The translations under genes and the position numbers were made by a program. DNA of 64,000 nt, taken from NCBI RefSeq assembly GCF_001425265.1, contig NZ_LMEC01000001.1, positions 888,036 to 952,035 of the forward strand. The letters are read 5' to 3'. Positions 1 through 8,711 of this stretch are shown here, in pieces (positions within the stretch are counted from its first letter, which is position 1; each line of letters opens with the position of its first letter). Under the pieces are notes generated by a model. The model did not search any database. It was not told where the DNA came from and was given only the letters and a program-made list of their open reading frames with translations. The stretch comes from Massilia sp. Root418 (lineage in GTDB: Bacteria; Pseudomonadota; Gammaproteobacteria; Burkholderiales; Burkholderiaceae_D).

Positions 1-748
1 TGACCGCGCCCTGCACCACCGTTTCGCCCAGGCCATAGCTGGAGGTGATGAAGACCACGTCCTTGAAGCCGGATTCGGTGTCGATGGTGAACATCACGCC
101 TGCCGCGCCCACGTCGGAGCGCACCATGCGCTGCACGCCGGCCGACAGCGCCACTTCGGCGTGCGTGAAGCCTTTGTGCACGCGGTAGGAAATGGCGCGG
201 TCGTTGTACAGGGAAGCGAACACGTGCTTCATGGCGTCCAGCACGTTTTCGATGCCGACCACGTTCAGGAAGGATTCCTGCTGGCCGGCGAAGGACGCGT
301 CCGGCAAGTCTTCGGCGGTGGCCGAGGAGCGCACGGCGAAGGACATTTCGGTTTCGGAGTCGGCTACCAGGCGTGCGTAGAACTCTTCGATTTCAGCCTG
401 CAGGCGAGGCTGGAACGGGGTTTCGACTATCCATTGACGGATTTCGGCGCCGGCTGCCGCCAGCGAGCGTACGTCGTCGATGTTCAAGCCTTCCAGGCGG
501 TCGGCGATGCGCTGGGCCAGCGGCTTGCCGCCGGCAACGCTGTGCGACAGGAAGTCGCGGAAAGCCTGGGCCGTGGTGGCGAAGCCGCCCGGAACCCGGA
601 CGCCGGCGCCAGCCAGCTGGCTGATCATCTCGCCCAGGGAGGCGTTCTTGCCGCCGACGGATTCGACATCCGTCATGCGCAAGTTCTCAAACGAGGCGAC
701 ATACACGGCATCGCCGTTCTGCTGCTCCTTCAGTGCTGCGTTAGTCAT
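1..748 (-). CDS. ppsA: Phosphoenolpyruvate synthase, N-terminal part (cut by window start)
   Basis: Converts pyruvate and ATP to PEP, AMP and phosphate for gluconeogenesis in the cytoplasm. Reading inward from the ATG at 748, the frame is open to the window edge, about 249 codons. It encodes the PEP synthase/PPDK ATP-grasp N-terminus, including [10 protein letters not shown] near the start, an [20 protein letters not shown] block and a [10 protein letters not shown] stretch. The central phosphohistidine and C-terminal PEP-binding domains lie outside the window. It is divergent from ppsR, which encodes its regulator, across a 157-nt gap that must hold both promoters. Family identification is firm; only the 5' third is seen. 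Confidence 0.95.
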   Translation of the reverse strand, partial: MTNAALKEQQNGDAVYVASFENLRMTDVESVGGKNASLGEMISQLAGAGVRVPGGFATTAQAFRDFLSHSVAGGKPLAQRIADRLEGLNIDDVRSLAAAGAEIRQWIVETPFQPRLQAEIEEFYARLVADSETEMSFAVRSSATAEDLPDASFAGQQESFLNVVGIENVLDAMKHVFASLYNDRAISYRVHKGFTHAEVALSAGVQRMVRSDVGAAGVMFTIDTESGFKDVVFITSSYGLGETVVQGAV

Positions 749-905
749 AGTGACACCTTTACTGATGATAGAAATCTTTGCGCAGGCTGGCCGATATTGT
801 TTCTTGTTATTCTTAGCATCGTGCAGCACAATCTTACCGTTGCTGTGCATTCTACAGCCTGCGGCGCAAATTGACGATTCACAACATAGCTCTGAGCACT
901 TCCCC

Positions 906-1754
906 ATGACACAAGAACAACGCCAGCCCCTCCCCGCCGCATCGCGCACCGTGTTTTTCGTCTCCGACGGCACGGGTATCACTGCGGAAACTTTTGGCCA
1001 TTCCGTGCTGACGCAGTTCGAGTTACGCTTCCGCCAGATCCGCTTACCGTTTATCGACACGCTGGACAAGGCTTATGACGCGGCCCGCAAGATTAATGAA
1101 GCGGCGGCCAGCGACGGCCAGCGACCGATTATCTTTTCCACGCTGGTGAAGAGCGAACTGTCGGAAGTGATCCGCAAATGCAATGGCATGCATATGGACC
1201 TGATCCAGACTTTCGTGGCACCGCTGGAGCAGGAATTGGGCGTGATGTCGACCCATACCATCGGCCGCTCGCATAATATCGTTGATAGCGAAGAATATAA
1301 GAACCGCATCGAGGCGATTAACTTCTCGCTGGCGCATGACGATGGCCAGTCGCATAAAAACCTGTCGTCGGCCGATGTGATCCTGGTGGGCGTATCGCGC
1401 TCCGGCAAAACCCCCACCAGCTTGTACCTGGCGATGCAGTACGGTATCAAGGCGGCCAATTACCCGTTGATCCCGGACGATTTCGAGCGCGGCAAACTGC
1501 CCAGTTCACTCTATCAATTCAAATCGAAGATTTTCGGGCTGACCATTACCCCGGAGCGGCTGGCCGAGATCCGCAACGAGCGCCGCGCCGGGAGCAAATA
1601 CGCATCGATTGAGAACTGCCGCTACGAAGTGAATGAGGCGGAAATGATGATGAAGCGCGAAGGCATTCGCTGGCTGTCGTCGACCACCAAGTCGATTGAG
1701 GAGATTTCGACCACCATCCTGCAAGAGATCAAACCGAACCGGCGCGAATACTAA
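906..1754 (+). CDS. ppsR: PEP synthase regulatory protein (bifunctional kinase/pyrophosphorylase)
   Basis: DUF299 family. These proteins inactivate PEP synthase by ADP-dependent phosphorylation of a regulatory Thr and reactivate it by Pi-dependent pyrophosphorolysis. The protein is 282 aa, the family's usual length. A P-loop-like motif [11 protein letters not shown] sits at residues 162-172, and the N-terminus reads [12 protein letters not shown], typical of the family. I chose the ATG at 906 because homology begins a few residues after it; the frame stays open far upstream but there it overlaps ppsA antisense. The gene is divergent from ppsA, the usual pairing. A strong intrinsic terminator follows the stop codon. 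Confidence 0.95.
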   Translation: MTQEQRQPLPAASRTVFFVSDGTGITAETFGHSVLTQFELRFRQIRLPFIDTLDKAYDAARKINEAAASDGQRPIIFSTLVKSELSEVIRKCNGMHMDLIQTFVAPLEQELGVMSTHTIGRSHNIVDSEEYKNRIEAINFSLAHDDGQSHKNLSSADVILVGVSRSGKTPTSLYLAMQYGIKAANYPLIPDDFERGKLPSSLYQFKSKIFGLTITPERLAEIRNERRAGSKYASIENCRYEVNEAEMMMKREGIRWLSSTTKSIEEISTTILQEIKPNRREY

Positions 1755-1772
1755 GTCCCCGGATCGCCACAG

Positions 1773-1796
1773 CCCGCAGCAATGCGGGTTTTTTTT
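1773..1796 (+). terminator. Rho-independent terminator of ppsR
   Basis: A 6-bp GC-rich stem (CCCGCA / TGCGGG) with a GCAA tetraloop is followed by eight Ts. It lies 19 nt after the ppsR stop codon. Confidence 0.9.
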
Positions 1797-1861
1797 CGCC
1801 AGGCGAGCTCTAATCTAGCATGATTGCACCAATATTTGGCATAATACTGCGGCAAAAGGCC

Positions 1862-1996
1862 GGCGGGTTACGGCTTCGCCTAACCCGCCCTACGGAAAAA
1901 CGGAGGATGCGCGGGGCGGGGAAGGCACAGCCGTAACCCGCCAGTTGCGGAAGAACGGTGGACCGTAGGGCGGGTTAGGCGTAGCCGTAACCCGCC
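1862..1996. repeat. REP/BIME-like palindromic repeat, copy 1
   Basis: Inverted arms that are themselves palindromic: GGCGGGTTACGG...TAACCCGCCCTACG at 1862-1894 and CGTAGGGCGGGTTAGG...TAACCCGCC at 1964-1996. An extra partial arm (GCCGTAACCCGCC) lies at 1930-1942. The same two-arm unit recurs at 13676-13763 and 34674-34761. This copy sits between the convergent ends of ppsR and the EAL gene. The arrangement resembles BIMEs built from REP sequences; no transposase is visible. Confidence 0.85.
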
Positions 1997-2000
1997 GGCG

Positions 2001-3197
2001 TTAGAAGAACTGGCGCCAGTCGTTCAGCCAATCGGGGAACTCTTCAACCGGCATCGGCTTGGCGATGTAATAGCCCTGCGCATAAGTGCAGCCCAGGCCC
2101 TGGAGGAAATCCCAATCCTGCTTGGTCTCCACACCCACGGCAACCGAACGGCGATCCAGGCTGCGCGCAAGGCCGAGGCAGGATTTTAATACCGTGCTGA
2201 TGGCGCGGCGGCGCGAGGCGCCATCGACAAAACTCCGGTCGATTTTCAATTCGGTGAATGGCACCGCAGCAAGCAATTGGAGATTGGAACGGCCGGTGCC
2301 ATAATCGTCGATCGCCAATCCAAATCCCTGCATGCGCAAACGCAGCAGGCGCTCAAGGAAATGCGGTTCAGCGGACAATACCGCCGATTCAGTCATCTCG
2401 AAAGTAATATAGTCGGCCAAAATGCGATGACGGTCCAGGCAAGCCGAAATTTGCGCCATGAATTGCGGATGCGCCAGCGTGGCCTGGTCCACATTAATCG
2501 ATACCGAAATCGGAATGCCCTTATCGTGCAATGTGCGGCAAGCCGCAACCGATTTCTCTATCATGCTCCAGTCGAGAAAATCAATACGCTTATTTTCTTC
2601 GAGCGCGCGCATGAATGCGGCCGGGCCCAATATCCCATGCTCTGGGTGGCGCCAGCGGGCGAACATTTCCAGCCCTTTTACCAGGCCGGTTTCCAGTTCG
2701 ATTTTGGGCTGGAAGAATGGATCGAATTCACGCGCCTGCAAACCGCGCCCAACTTCCGCAAAGCCGAATACCGGACCGGGATGGCCGCTCGGAACAGCGC
2801 GCGCGCCCTGGTAATTGCTGATCAGCGTCTGGAGGCGTTGTTCGCCGACCGGTTTGGCAATGGCGCCCAGCAAATCGACGCCATAAGCCTGGGCCATGGT
2901 TTCGACGGAGAACAGCACGTCGGATTTCTGCGCGCCCGCCACGATAATGCCGGCGCGGCTGCCGGCCTCGGCCAGGCGGCGGATTAACTCCAGCGCGTCT
3001 ATGCCCGGCAGGCCCAGGTCCAGGATCGCGATATTTACCGCAGGAACGAAGTCGGCGCTGAGATGGCGCAGCACACCATGGCCGTCGGGAGCGTCGGCTA
3101 CCTGTGCGGCGCCGAGGCGGCGCAGCATATCCACCAGCGCCTGGCGCTGGCCAGGATCCCCTTCCGCTACCAGAAACTGCAACTGCGCGATGTCCAT
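2001..3197 (-). CDS. REC-EAL response regulator (c-di-GMP phosphodiesterase type)
   Basis: 398 aa. The N-terminal receiver domain (about 1-125) has acidic residues E12/D14, phosphoacceptor D60 (LDLGLPG) and K115. The EAL domain (about 150-395) hydrolyses c-di-GMP to pGpG in active members. The signature is altered: GLEMFARW replaces the usual E-A-L/V-x-R-W, so E177 is kept but A and L are not. Other catalytic or metal-binding positions look intact: N235, E267, D297/D298 (IDDYGTG), K318 and E357. The architecture matches Pseudomonas RocR. An SD-like GGAG precedes the ATG. No partner kinase is adjacent. Activity is plausible but unproven given the altered signature. Confidence 0.88.
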   Translation of the reverse strand: MDIAQLQFLVAEGDPGQRQALVDMLRRLGAAQVADAPDGHGVLRHLSADFVPAVNIAILDLGLPGIDALELIRRLAEAGSRAGIIVAGAQKSDVLFSVETMAQAYGVDLLGAIAKPVGEQRLQTLISNYQGARAVPSGHPGPVFGFAEVGRGLQAREFDPFFQPKIELETGLVKGLEMFARWRHPEHGILGPAAFMRALEENKRIDFLDWSMIEKSVAACRTLHDKGIPISVSINVDQATLAHPQFMAQISACLDRHRILADYITFEMTESAVLSAEPHFLERLLRLRMQGFGLAIDDYGTGRSNLQLLAAVPFTELKIDRSFVDGASRRRAISTVLKSCLGLARSLDRRSVAVGVETKQDWDFLQGLGCTYAQGYYIAKPMPVEEFPDWLNDWRQFF

Positions 3198-3218
3198 GCC
3201 TGCTCCAGAGAAACTAAT

Positions 3219-4004
3219 CTACTGCTGATTCTGCCTGACTTGCTCGAAAAAGCATACCGCCGCACACGCGGCCACGTTCAGGGACTCGACCTGGCCGAGA
3301 TGGGGAATGACCACGGTTTGCGTAGCCAACGACAGCAGATCGTCCGCCACGCCCTGCCCTTCGTGGCCGAAGACCCAGGCCACCGGCTTGCTCAGGTCGG
3401 CGTCGTACAGGCGCGTGGTGGCGTAGCCGCTGGTGGCCAGCGTGGGGATTTTCGACGCCGCCATCAGCGGCGCGAGGTCCACGTTTTCGAAGATGTCGAG
3501 CACGAAATGGGCGCCCATGGCGGCGCGCAGCACTTTCGGCGACCAGCAGAAAGCCGTGCCGCCGCTGCAATATACCTGCTTGATGCCCGCCGCGGCGGCG
3601 CTGCGCAAAATGGAGCCGACGTTGCCCGGGTCCTGCACATTGTCAAGCAGGACGGCGGAAACCGTCATGGCGTCCGGCACGGCACGCTCGGGGGTATCGA
3701 TCAGGAACATCACGCCGACGCCATGCTCGACCTGGCTCACGGCATTGTAGAGTGCGTCCGGCAGCGCCAGGGTGTGGCCGTGCTGGTGCTCGACTTTGCC
3801 GACGATGCCGGCCACTTCCGGGTTGGACAGCGCGCTTTCGCTGACGATGCACTGCACCGGCAAGCCGCGCAGCTCCAGGTAGGCCTCGCAGAGGTGCACC
3901 CCGTCCAGCAGCGTCTGGCCGGCCTTCTTGCGGGCCTGCGAGCTGGTGGCGAGGTGTTTCAGGTCTTTGTACTGCGCGTTGTCGCGCGAGGTGATGGTTT
4001 TCAT
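3219..4004 (-). CDS. TrmH/SpoU-family RNA 2'-O-methyltransferase
   Basis: 261 aa, a SPOUT-class methyltransferase that methylates ribose 2'-OH in rRNA or tRNA using SAM. The three SpoU motifs are present: [10 protein letters not shown] (about 125-134), VFGHEGQGV (about 211-219) and the knot-forming [14 protein letters not shown] (about 233-246). An N-terminal substrate-binding extension (about 1-100) resembles the RlmB/TsnR type. The start codon overlaps the rnhB stop codon (ATGA), so it is probably translated together with rnhB. The exact RNA target cannot be read from the sequence. Confidence 0.92.
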   Translation of the reverse strand: MKTITSRDNAQYKDLKHLATSSQARKKAGQTLLDGVHLCEAYLELRGLPVQCIVSESALSNPEVAGIVGKVEHQHGHTLALPDALYNAVSQVEHGVGVMFLIDTPERAVPDAMTVSAVLLDNVQDPGNVGSILRSAAAAGIKQVYCSGGTAFCWSPKVLRAAMGAHFVLDIFENVDLAPLMAASKIPTLATSGYATTRLYDADLSKPVAWVFGHEGQGVADDLLSLATQTVVIPHLGQVESLNVAACAAVCFFEQVRQNQQ

Positions 4005-4627
4005 AGAAGATTATTAATGAACAGCAGCTCGCGCACGGGCGCGAAGGAGCGGCGGTGCACCGGCGACGGGCCGTGCTCGCGCAGGCGCTCCAGGTGCAGC
4101 GCGGTGCCGTAGCCCTTGTGCTGATCGAAAGCATATTGCGGATAGGCGGCGTGCAGCTGCACCAGCGCGGCGTCGCGCGCGGTCTTGGCGAGAATGGAGG
4201 CGGCCGAGATGGCGTCTTCCTTGTCGTCGCCGCCGATGATGGCGATGGTCTGGATGCGCATGCGCGGGCAATGGTTGCCGTCGATCAGCGCCAGGGTGGG
4301 CTTGGTGCTGAGCGCTTCCACCGCGCGCTTCATGGCCAGCAGGCTGGCCTGCAGGATGTTGAACTTGTCGATTTCCGCTTCGGACGCCTCGGCGATGGCC
4401 CAGGCCAGCGCGTGGCTCTTGATCAGCGGTGCCAGCATGTCGCGCTTGGCTTCGGTGAGCTTTTTCGAGTCGCGCAGGCCGTCGATGGGCCGCTCGGGAT
4501 GCAGGATGACGGCTGCGGCAAAGACCGGCCCGGCCAGCGGGCCGCGCCCGGCCTCGTCCACGCCGCAGATGATTTCATCCAGCGAGCGCGGCAGGTCGTC
4601 GAACAGGCCGGGTTGTGGGGTTTTCAT
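4001..4627 (-). CDS. rnhB: Ribonuclease HII
   Basis: 208 aa. It cleaves the RNA strand of RNA-DNA hybrids and removes misincorporated ribonucleotides. The signature [15 protein letters not shown] at about 21-35 supplies the first catalytic Asp-Glu pair; the later RDSKKL motif and the Asp in ALIDG are also present. Its ATG overlaps the lpxB stop codon by 4 nt and its stop overlaps the methyltransferase start. The lpxB-rnhB-trmH order is common in Burkholderiales. Length is typical. Confidence 0.96.
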   Translation of the reverse strand: MKTPQPGLFDDLPRSLDEIICGVDEAGRGPLAGPVFAAAVILHPERPIDGLRDSKKLTEAKRDMLAPLIKSHALAWAIAEASEAEIDKFNILQASLLAMKRAVEALSTKPTLALIDGNHCPRMRIQTIAIIGGDDKEDAISAASILAKTARDAALVQLHAAYPQYAFDQHKGYGTALHLERLREHGPSPVHRRSFAPVRELLFINNLL

Positions 4628-5778
4628 TTCTTCAATACTTTCATCACTGCCGCCGCGCTTTCCTGCGCACTATTGCGCAGCAGGCTGTGGTGCATTTCTG
4701 TAAATCGTTCCGCCAGGTGCAGGCGGTGCGGCGCGTCGCTCAGCTGGCGCCACATGGCTTCGGCCAGGTTTTCCGGGCTGGCTGAATCCTGCAGCAACTC
4801 CGGCACCAGGAAGTCGCGCGCCAGGATGTTCGGCAGGCCGATCCAGGGCTGGTAGCCAAAATGCCGCAAAATCTGCCATTCCATCGCCATCATCTTGTAA
4901 GCGATCACCATCGGCTTCTTGAACAGCGCGACCTCCAGCGATGCGGTGCCGGAGGCGACCAGCACCGCGTCCGCCGCCGCGATGGCGGTGTGCGACTGGC
5001 CGTCCAGCAGCTTGATTTCCACGTCCTGCAGGCCGGCTTCCGCCACCAGCTGGAGGAAGTACTGGCGCTGTTTCTCACCCGCCATCGGCGCCACGAAATG
5101 CAGCGAACGGTCGCGCTTCTTCAGCAAACGCGCCGCCTTCATGAAGGCAACCGTGTTGTACTTGATCTCGGACATGCGGCTGCCCGGCATGATGGTGACG
5201 ACGTTGGCGTCCTCCGGCAAACCCAGCTGGCGGCGCGCGCCCGCCTCGTCCGGCGCCAACGGCACCAGCTCGGCGAGCGGATGGCCCACGTAGCTGCACG
5301 GCACGCCGGCCTTGCGGTAGATTTCCTCCTCGAAGGGGAATACCACCAGCATGTGCGAGACGGCCCGGATGATTTTCTTGATGCGTCCGCCGCGCCAGGC
5401 CCAGATCTGCGGGCCGATGTAATGCACGGTGGGAATGCCGGCAGCCTTCAGCTGTTCTTCCAGCCCCAGGTTGAAACCGGGGTAGTCCGCCCCGATGAAC
5501 ACGTCCGGCCGCTTGGCCAGCAGCTGGTCGCGCAGTGTATTCTGGATGCCCTTGATTTCACGGTAGCGGGGAATCACCGCCAGCAGGCCGCGCACGGTCA
5601 GCTTGTCCATCGGCCACTGCGATTCGAAGCCGTGCTCCATCATCGCCGGGCCGCCGATGCCATGGAAGCGCGCTTGCGGCAGCTGCGGGCGCAGCCCGGA
5701 CAGCAGGCGCGCCGCCAGCACGTCGCCGGACGGCTCGCCGGCGACGACCGCGACCGAAATGTCAGCGGACGATGCCAC
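4624..5778 (-). CDS. lpxB: Lipid-A-disaccharide synthase
   Basis: GT19 family. It joins UDP-2,3-diacylglucosamine and lipid X into the lipid A disaccharide at the inner membrane. Motifs include VAGEPSGD near the N-terminus, a GADYPGFN block, IGPQIWAWR and MPGSRMSEI (nucleotide-sugar binding). I placed the start at the GTG at 5778 (385 aa), which puts VAGEPSGD close to the N-terminus as in homologues and overlaps lpxA by 17 nt. An ATG at 5817 would add 13 unconserved residues and lengthen the overlap. Neither start has a convincing SD sequence, so coupling to lpxA is likely. Confidence 0.93.
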   Translation of the reverse strand: MASSADISVAVVAGEPSGDVLAARLLSGLRPQLPQARFHGIGGPAMMEHGFESQWPMDKLTVRGLLAVIPRYREIKGIQNTLRDQLLAKRPDVFIGADYPGFNLGLEEQLKAAGIPTVHYIGPQIWAWRGGRIKKIIRAVSHMLVVFPFEEEIYRKAGVPCSYVGHPLAELVPLAPDEAGARRQLGLPEDANVVTIMPGSRMSEIKYNTVAFMKAARLLKKRDRSLHFVAPMAGEKQRQYFLQLVAEAGLQDVEIKLLDGQSHTAIAAADAVLVASGTASLEVALFKKPMVIAYKMMAMEWQILRHFGYQPWIGLPNILARDFLVPELLQDSASPENLAEAMWRQLSDAPHRLHLAERFTEMHHSLLRNSAQESAAAVMKVLKK

Positions 5779-6565
5779 GATTCGCCGTATCGAGGAACTC
5801 GCGCATGGCGCGCGCATGCACGGCCACGTCTTCAGACAGGGCGGCTTCCTGTTCGATCATGGCCGCCTTGGCCTCTTCCAGCGTGAGGCCGGAGCGATAC
5901 AGCGTCTTGTAGGCGGCGCGGATGGCGTTGATCTGCTCGCGCGTGAAGCCGCGGCGCTTCAAGCCTTCGATGTTCACGCCGTGCGCCGCCGCCGGATTTC
6001 CGTTCAGCAGCACGAAGGGCGGCACGTCCTGGGTCAGGCTGGTGCTCATGCCGACGAAGGCGTGCGCGCCGATCTTGCAGAACTGGTGCACATTGGCGAA
6101 GCCGCTCATGATGACCCAGTCGCCGATCTCCACGTGGCCCGCGATCTGCGCGTTGTTGGAGAAAATGGTGTTGTTGCCCACGATGCAGTCGTGCGCCAGG
6201 TGGACGTAGGCCGAGATCCAGTTGTCGTTGCCGAGCCTGGTCACACCCTTGTCCTGCACGGTGCCGGTGTTGAAGGTGCAGAATTCGCGGATGGTGTTGC
6301 GGTCGCCGATCTCCAGGCGGGTCGGCTCGCCGGACCATTTCTTGTCCTGCGGCGCGGCGCCGATGGACGAGAACTGGAAGAACACATTGTCGCGCCCGAT
6401 GCTGGTGTGGCCTTCGATGACCACGTGCGGGCCCACCCTGGTGCCGGCGGCAATCGACACGTTGGGGCCGATCACCGAGTACGGGCCGACCGTCACGCTG
6501 CTGTCGAGCTGCGCTTTCGGGTCGACGATGGCGGTGGGATGAATGTTCGGCAGTTCGTTGCTCAT
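5762..6565 (-). CDS. lpxA: Acyl-ACP--UDP-N-acetylglucosamine O-acyltransferase
   Basis: First step of lipid A synthesis: transfer of a 3-hydroxyacyl chain to UDP-GlcNAc in the cytoplasm. 267 aa, with a left-handed beta-helix of hexapeptide repeats (for example [20 protein letters not shown]) and a C-terminal helical part. The catalytic His lies in the YVHLAHDC region. The start is the ATG at 6565 ([12 protein letters not shown]), whose A overlaps the last base of the fabZ stop codon. The frame is open further upstream but that part is fabZ antisense-free overlap without homology. lpxD-fabZ-lpxA-lpxB is the standard order. Confidence 0.96.
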   Translation of the reverse strand: MSNELPNIHPTAIVDPKAQLDSSVTVGPYSVIGPNVSIAAGTRVGPHVVIEGHTSIGRDNVFFQFSSIGAAPQDKKWSGEPTRLEIGDRNTIREFCTFNTGTVQDKGVTRLGNDNWISAYVHLAHDCIVGNNTIFSNNAQIAGHVEIGDWVIMSGFANVHQFCKIGAHAFVGMSTSLTQDVPPFVLLNGNPAAAHGVNIEGLKRRGFTREQINAIRAAYKTLYRSGLTLEEAKAAMIEQEAALSEDVAVHARAMREFLDTANRGIVR

Positions 6566-7071
6566 TACTGCCCCGCTGGCTGGCTCGCGTCGGTGGTGCT
6601 GCGGATGGTGCACATCAGTTCCGCTTCCACGGCGGTCTGGCCGTCGACGGTGCCGACTGCCTTGTACTTCCAGATGCCGCGCGCCACGCGCAGGATTTCC
6701 ACGTCCATTTTCAGCTGGTCGCCGGGGCCCACGGGGCGCTTGAAGCGCGCGCCGTCGATGCCCACGAAGTAGACCACCGAGTTTTCGTCCGGCTTGATGC
6801 CCATCGATTTGAACGACAGCAGCGCGGCGGTTTGCGCCATCGCTTCGATCATCAGCACGCCCGGCATGACCGGCTTGTGCGGGAAGTGGCCGTTGAAGAA
6901 CTCTTCGTTGACGGTGACGTTCTTGATAGCGGTGATGGACTTGTTCTCTTCGTAGTTCAGCACGCGGTCAACCAGCAGCAGCGGATAGCGGTGCGGCAGG
7001 TAGGCCTTGATCTCGCAGATGTCCATCGTCTTCGGGGTGGTCGCGGTGTTGCTCGATTCGGTAGTGGTCAT
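6565..7071 (-). CDS. fabZ: (3R)-hydroxyacyl-ACP dehydratase FabZ
   Basis: Hot-dog-fold dehydratase of type II fatty acid synthesis; it competes with LpxA/LpxD for hydroxyacyl-ACP. 168 aa, about 20 longer than usual because of an N-terminal Thr/Ser-rich extension before [15 protein letters not shown]. The catalytic motif [17 protein letters not shown] is intact (His plus the later Glu). The ATG overlaps the lpxD stop codon by 4 nt. An internal ATG at MDICEIKAY could be the true start, but the upstream ATG gives the tight coupling seen elsewhere in the operon. Confidence 0.95.
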   Translation of the reverse strand: MTTTESSNTATTPKTMDICEIKAYLPHRYPLLLVDRVLNYEENKSITAIKNVTVNEEFFNGHFPHKPVMPGVLMIEAMAQTAALLSFKSMGIKPDENSVVYFVGIDGARFKRPVGPGDQLKMDVEILRVARGIWKYKAVGTVDGQTAVEAELMCTIRSTTDASQPAGQ

Positions 7072-8114
7072 GATTCTTCTTTGGTTTTAATGTTTTTTTC
7101 CAGCGCGCGGATTTTATCGCGCATCCCCGGCAAATTGCGAACAATGGCCGCCGATTTTTCCCAATCGGCGTTTTTCGCCAGGGGATAGAAGCCGGTGTAC
7201 TGGCCCGGCTCCAGTATCGAGCGCGATACCATGCTGCCGGACGAGACGTGCACGCCGTCCACGATTTTCAGGTGGCCCAGCACCATGGCGGCGCCGCCGA
7301 AGGTGCAGTACTTGCCGATGATGGCGCTGCCCGCCACGCCGACGCAGCCCGCCATCGCCGTGTGCGCGCCGATCACGCAGTTGTGGCCGATCTGGATCTG
7401 GTTGTCCAGCTTCACCCCGTCTTCAATGATGGTGTCGGCCAGCGCGCCGCGGTCCACGGTGGTGTTGGCGCCTATGTCCACGTCGTCGCCGATGACCACG
7501 CGGCCGGTCTGCGGGATCTTGATGTAGACGCCGCCCTCGTTGGCAAAGCCGAAACCGTCGGTGCCGATCACGGCGCCGGAATGGATGATGCCGCGCTTGC
7601 CGATGATGCAGCGCGCATGGAAAGTGACGTTGGCGAAGAAGTGCGTGCCCTCGCCCACCTGGGCGTCGCGGCCGACGAAGCAGCCATGGTCGATGACGGC
7701 GCCGGGGCCGATCACCGCGCCCGCCTCCACCGTCACGAAGGGGCCGATGTGCGCGGTGGGATCCACCTTGGCCGTGGCATGCACCGCCGCCATGGCGTGC
7801 ACGCCCGGCTCCGGCACGATGGCCGTCAGCGATTCGAAATATTGCGCCGCGCGGGCAAAATACACATAGGGGTTTTTGACGATGATGCGCGCGCCCTGGT
7901 AGGTCGCGGCCACGGTCTCGTCTTCCTGTGCGGAGACGATCAGCGCGGCGGCCTTGCTCTGGCCGGCCTGCGCGCGGAATTTGCTATTGCTGAGAAAGCT
8001 GATGTGCGAAACGCCGGCGTCCGCCAGTGGCGCGATGCCGGACACTTCCAGTGCCGCATCGCCTACCAGCTGCCCGCCCAAGCGTTCGACCAATTCTCCT
8101 AGTCGAGTGCCCAT
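7068..8114 (-). CDS. lpxD: UDP-3-O-(3-hydroxyacyl)glucosamine N-acyltransferase
   Basis: Third lipid A step: N-acylation of UDP-3-O-acylglucosamine. 348 aa. An N-terminal LpxD-specific uridine-binding domain (about 1-100) precedes a long left-handed beta-helix of hexapeptide repeats (about 105-320) and a short C-terminal helix rich in Lys/Glu. The catalytic His is expected in the [14 protein letters not shown] segment. It sits between skp and fabZ, as in most Proteobacteria, with a 37-nt gap to skp. Confidence 0.96.
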   Translation of the reverse strand: MGTRLGELVERLGGQLVGDAALEVSGIAPLADAGVSHISFLSNSKFRAQAGQSKAAALIVSAQEDETVAATYQGARIIVKNPYVYFARAAQYFESLTAIVPEPGVHAMAAVHATAKVDPTAHIGPFVTVEAGAVIGPGAVIDHGCFVGRDAQVGEGTHFFANVTFHARCIIGKRGIIHSGAVIGTDGFGFANEGGVYIKIPQTGRVVIGDDVDIGANTTVDRGALADTIIEDGVKLDNQIQIGHNCVIGAHTAMAGCVGVAGSAIIGKYCTFGGAAMVLGHLKIVDGVHVSSGSMVSRSILEPGQYTGFYPLAKNADWEKSAAIVRNLPGMRDKIRALEKNIKTKEES

Positions 8115-8151
8115 CGGGGGTATTCCAATCTATATGTGACTAATTATGTGA

Positions 8152-8700
8152 CTATTTGTTTTTGTCGAGCGCCGCCAGCACCTTGTCGGTGATGTCGATG
8201 CGCGGGCTGGCCCACACGGCGTCCTGCAGCACGATGTCGAAGCCTTCGGTTTGCGCCAGCTGCTTGATGATCAGGGTGGCTTTGTCGGAAATGACGGCGC
8301 GCTCTTCATTGGTGCGCTGGTTCAGGTCTTCGCGGAACTCGCGCTGGCGGCGCTGGAATTCCTTGTCCAGCTCGAAGTACTCGCGCTGGCGCTTCACGCG
8401 GTCGGCCTCGCCCAGCGCCGGCAGTTCCTTCTCCAGCTTTTCGGAGGCGGTCTTCAGGCGCGAGGCCAGGTCTTGCATGGCCTTCTCGCGCGCCCTGAAT
8501 TCCTCGGCCAGCTTGTCGCCGGCCAGCTTGGCCAGGCGCGATTCGTTATAAATCCGCTCGGTGCTGAGCCACGCAATCTTGGACGACTGCGCTTGCGCCG
8601 GCCCCAAAGCGCTCAAGCCCAGTGCAAGCACGGCCAGATACTTGGCGGCCTTAGCCGATGCGGTAGCGGAAGCAGTCTTCAACGTGTTTCTCCGAATCAA
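8152..8700 (-). CDS. skp: Periplasmic chaperone Skp/OmpH
   Basis: 182 aa. Skp is a trimeric periplasmic holdase that carries unfolded outer-membrane proteins to the Bam complex. A signal peptide with a basic N-region, a hydrophobic stretch (YLAVLALGLSALG) and an AQA cleavage site near residue 38 leads into the OmpH domain. The middle is strongly helical and charged, as expected for the tentacle-like coiled coils. It lies 11 nt downstream of bamA, its functional partner. Confidence 0.94.
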   Translation of the reverse strand: MIRRNTLKTASATASAKAAKYLAVLALGLSALGPAQAQSSKIAWLSTERIYNESRLAKLAGDKLAEEFRAREKAMQDLASRLKTASEKLEKELPALGEADRVKRQREYFELDKEFQRRQREFREDLNQRTNEERAVISDKATLIIKQLAQTEGFDIVLQDAVWASPRIDITDKVLAALDKNK

Positions 8701-8711
8701 AGTTAGTACCC

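Noticed and set aside
480..905. Extended N-terminus for ppsR
   Set aside because: The frame is open upstream of 906, but that stretch overlaps ppsA antisense and has no PpsR homology.
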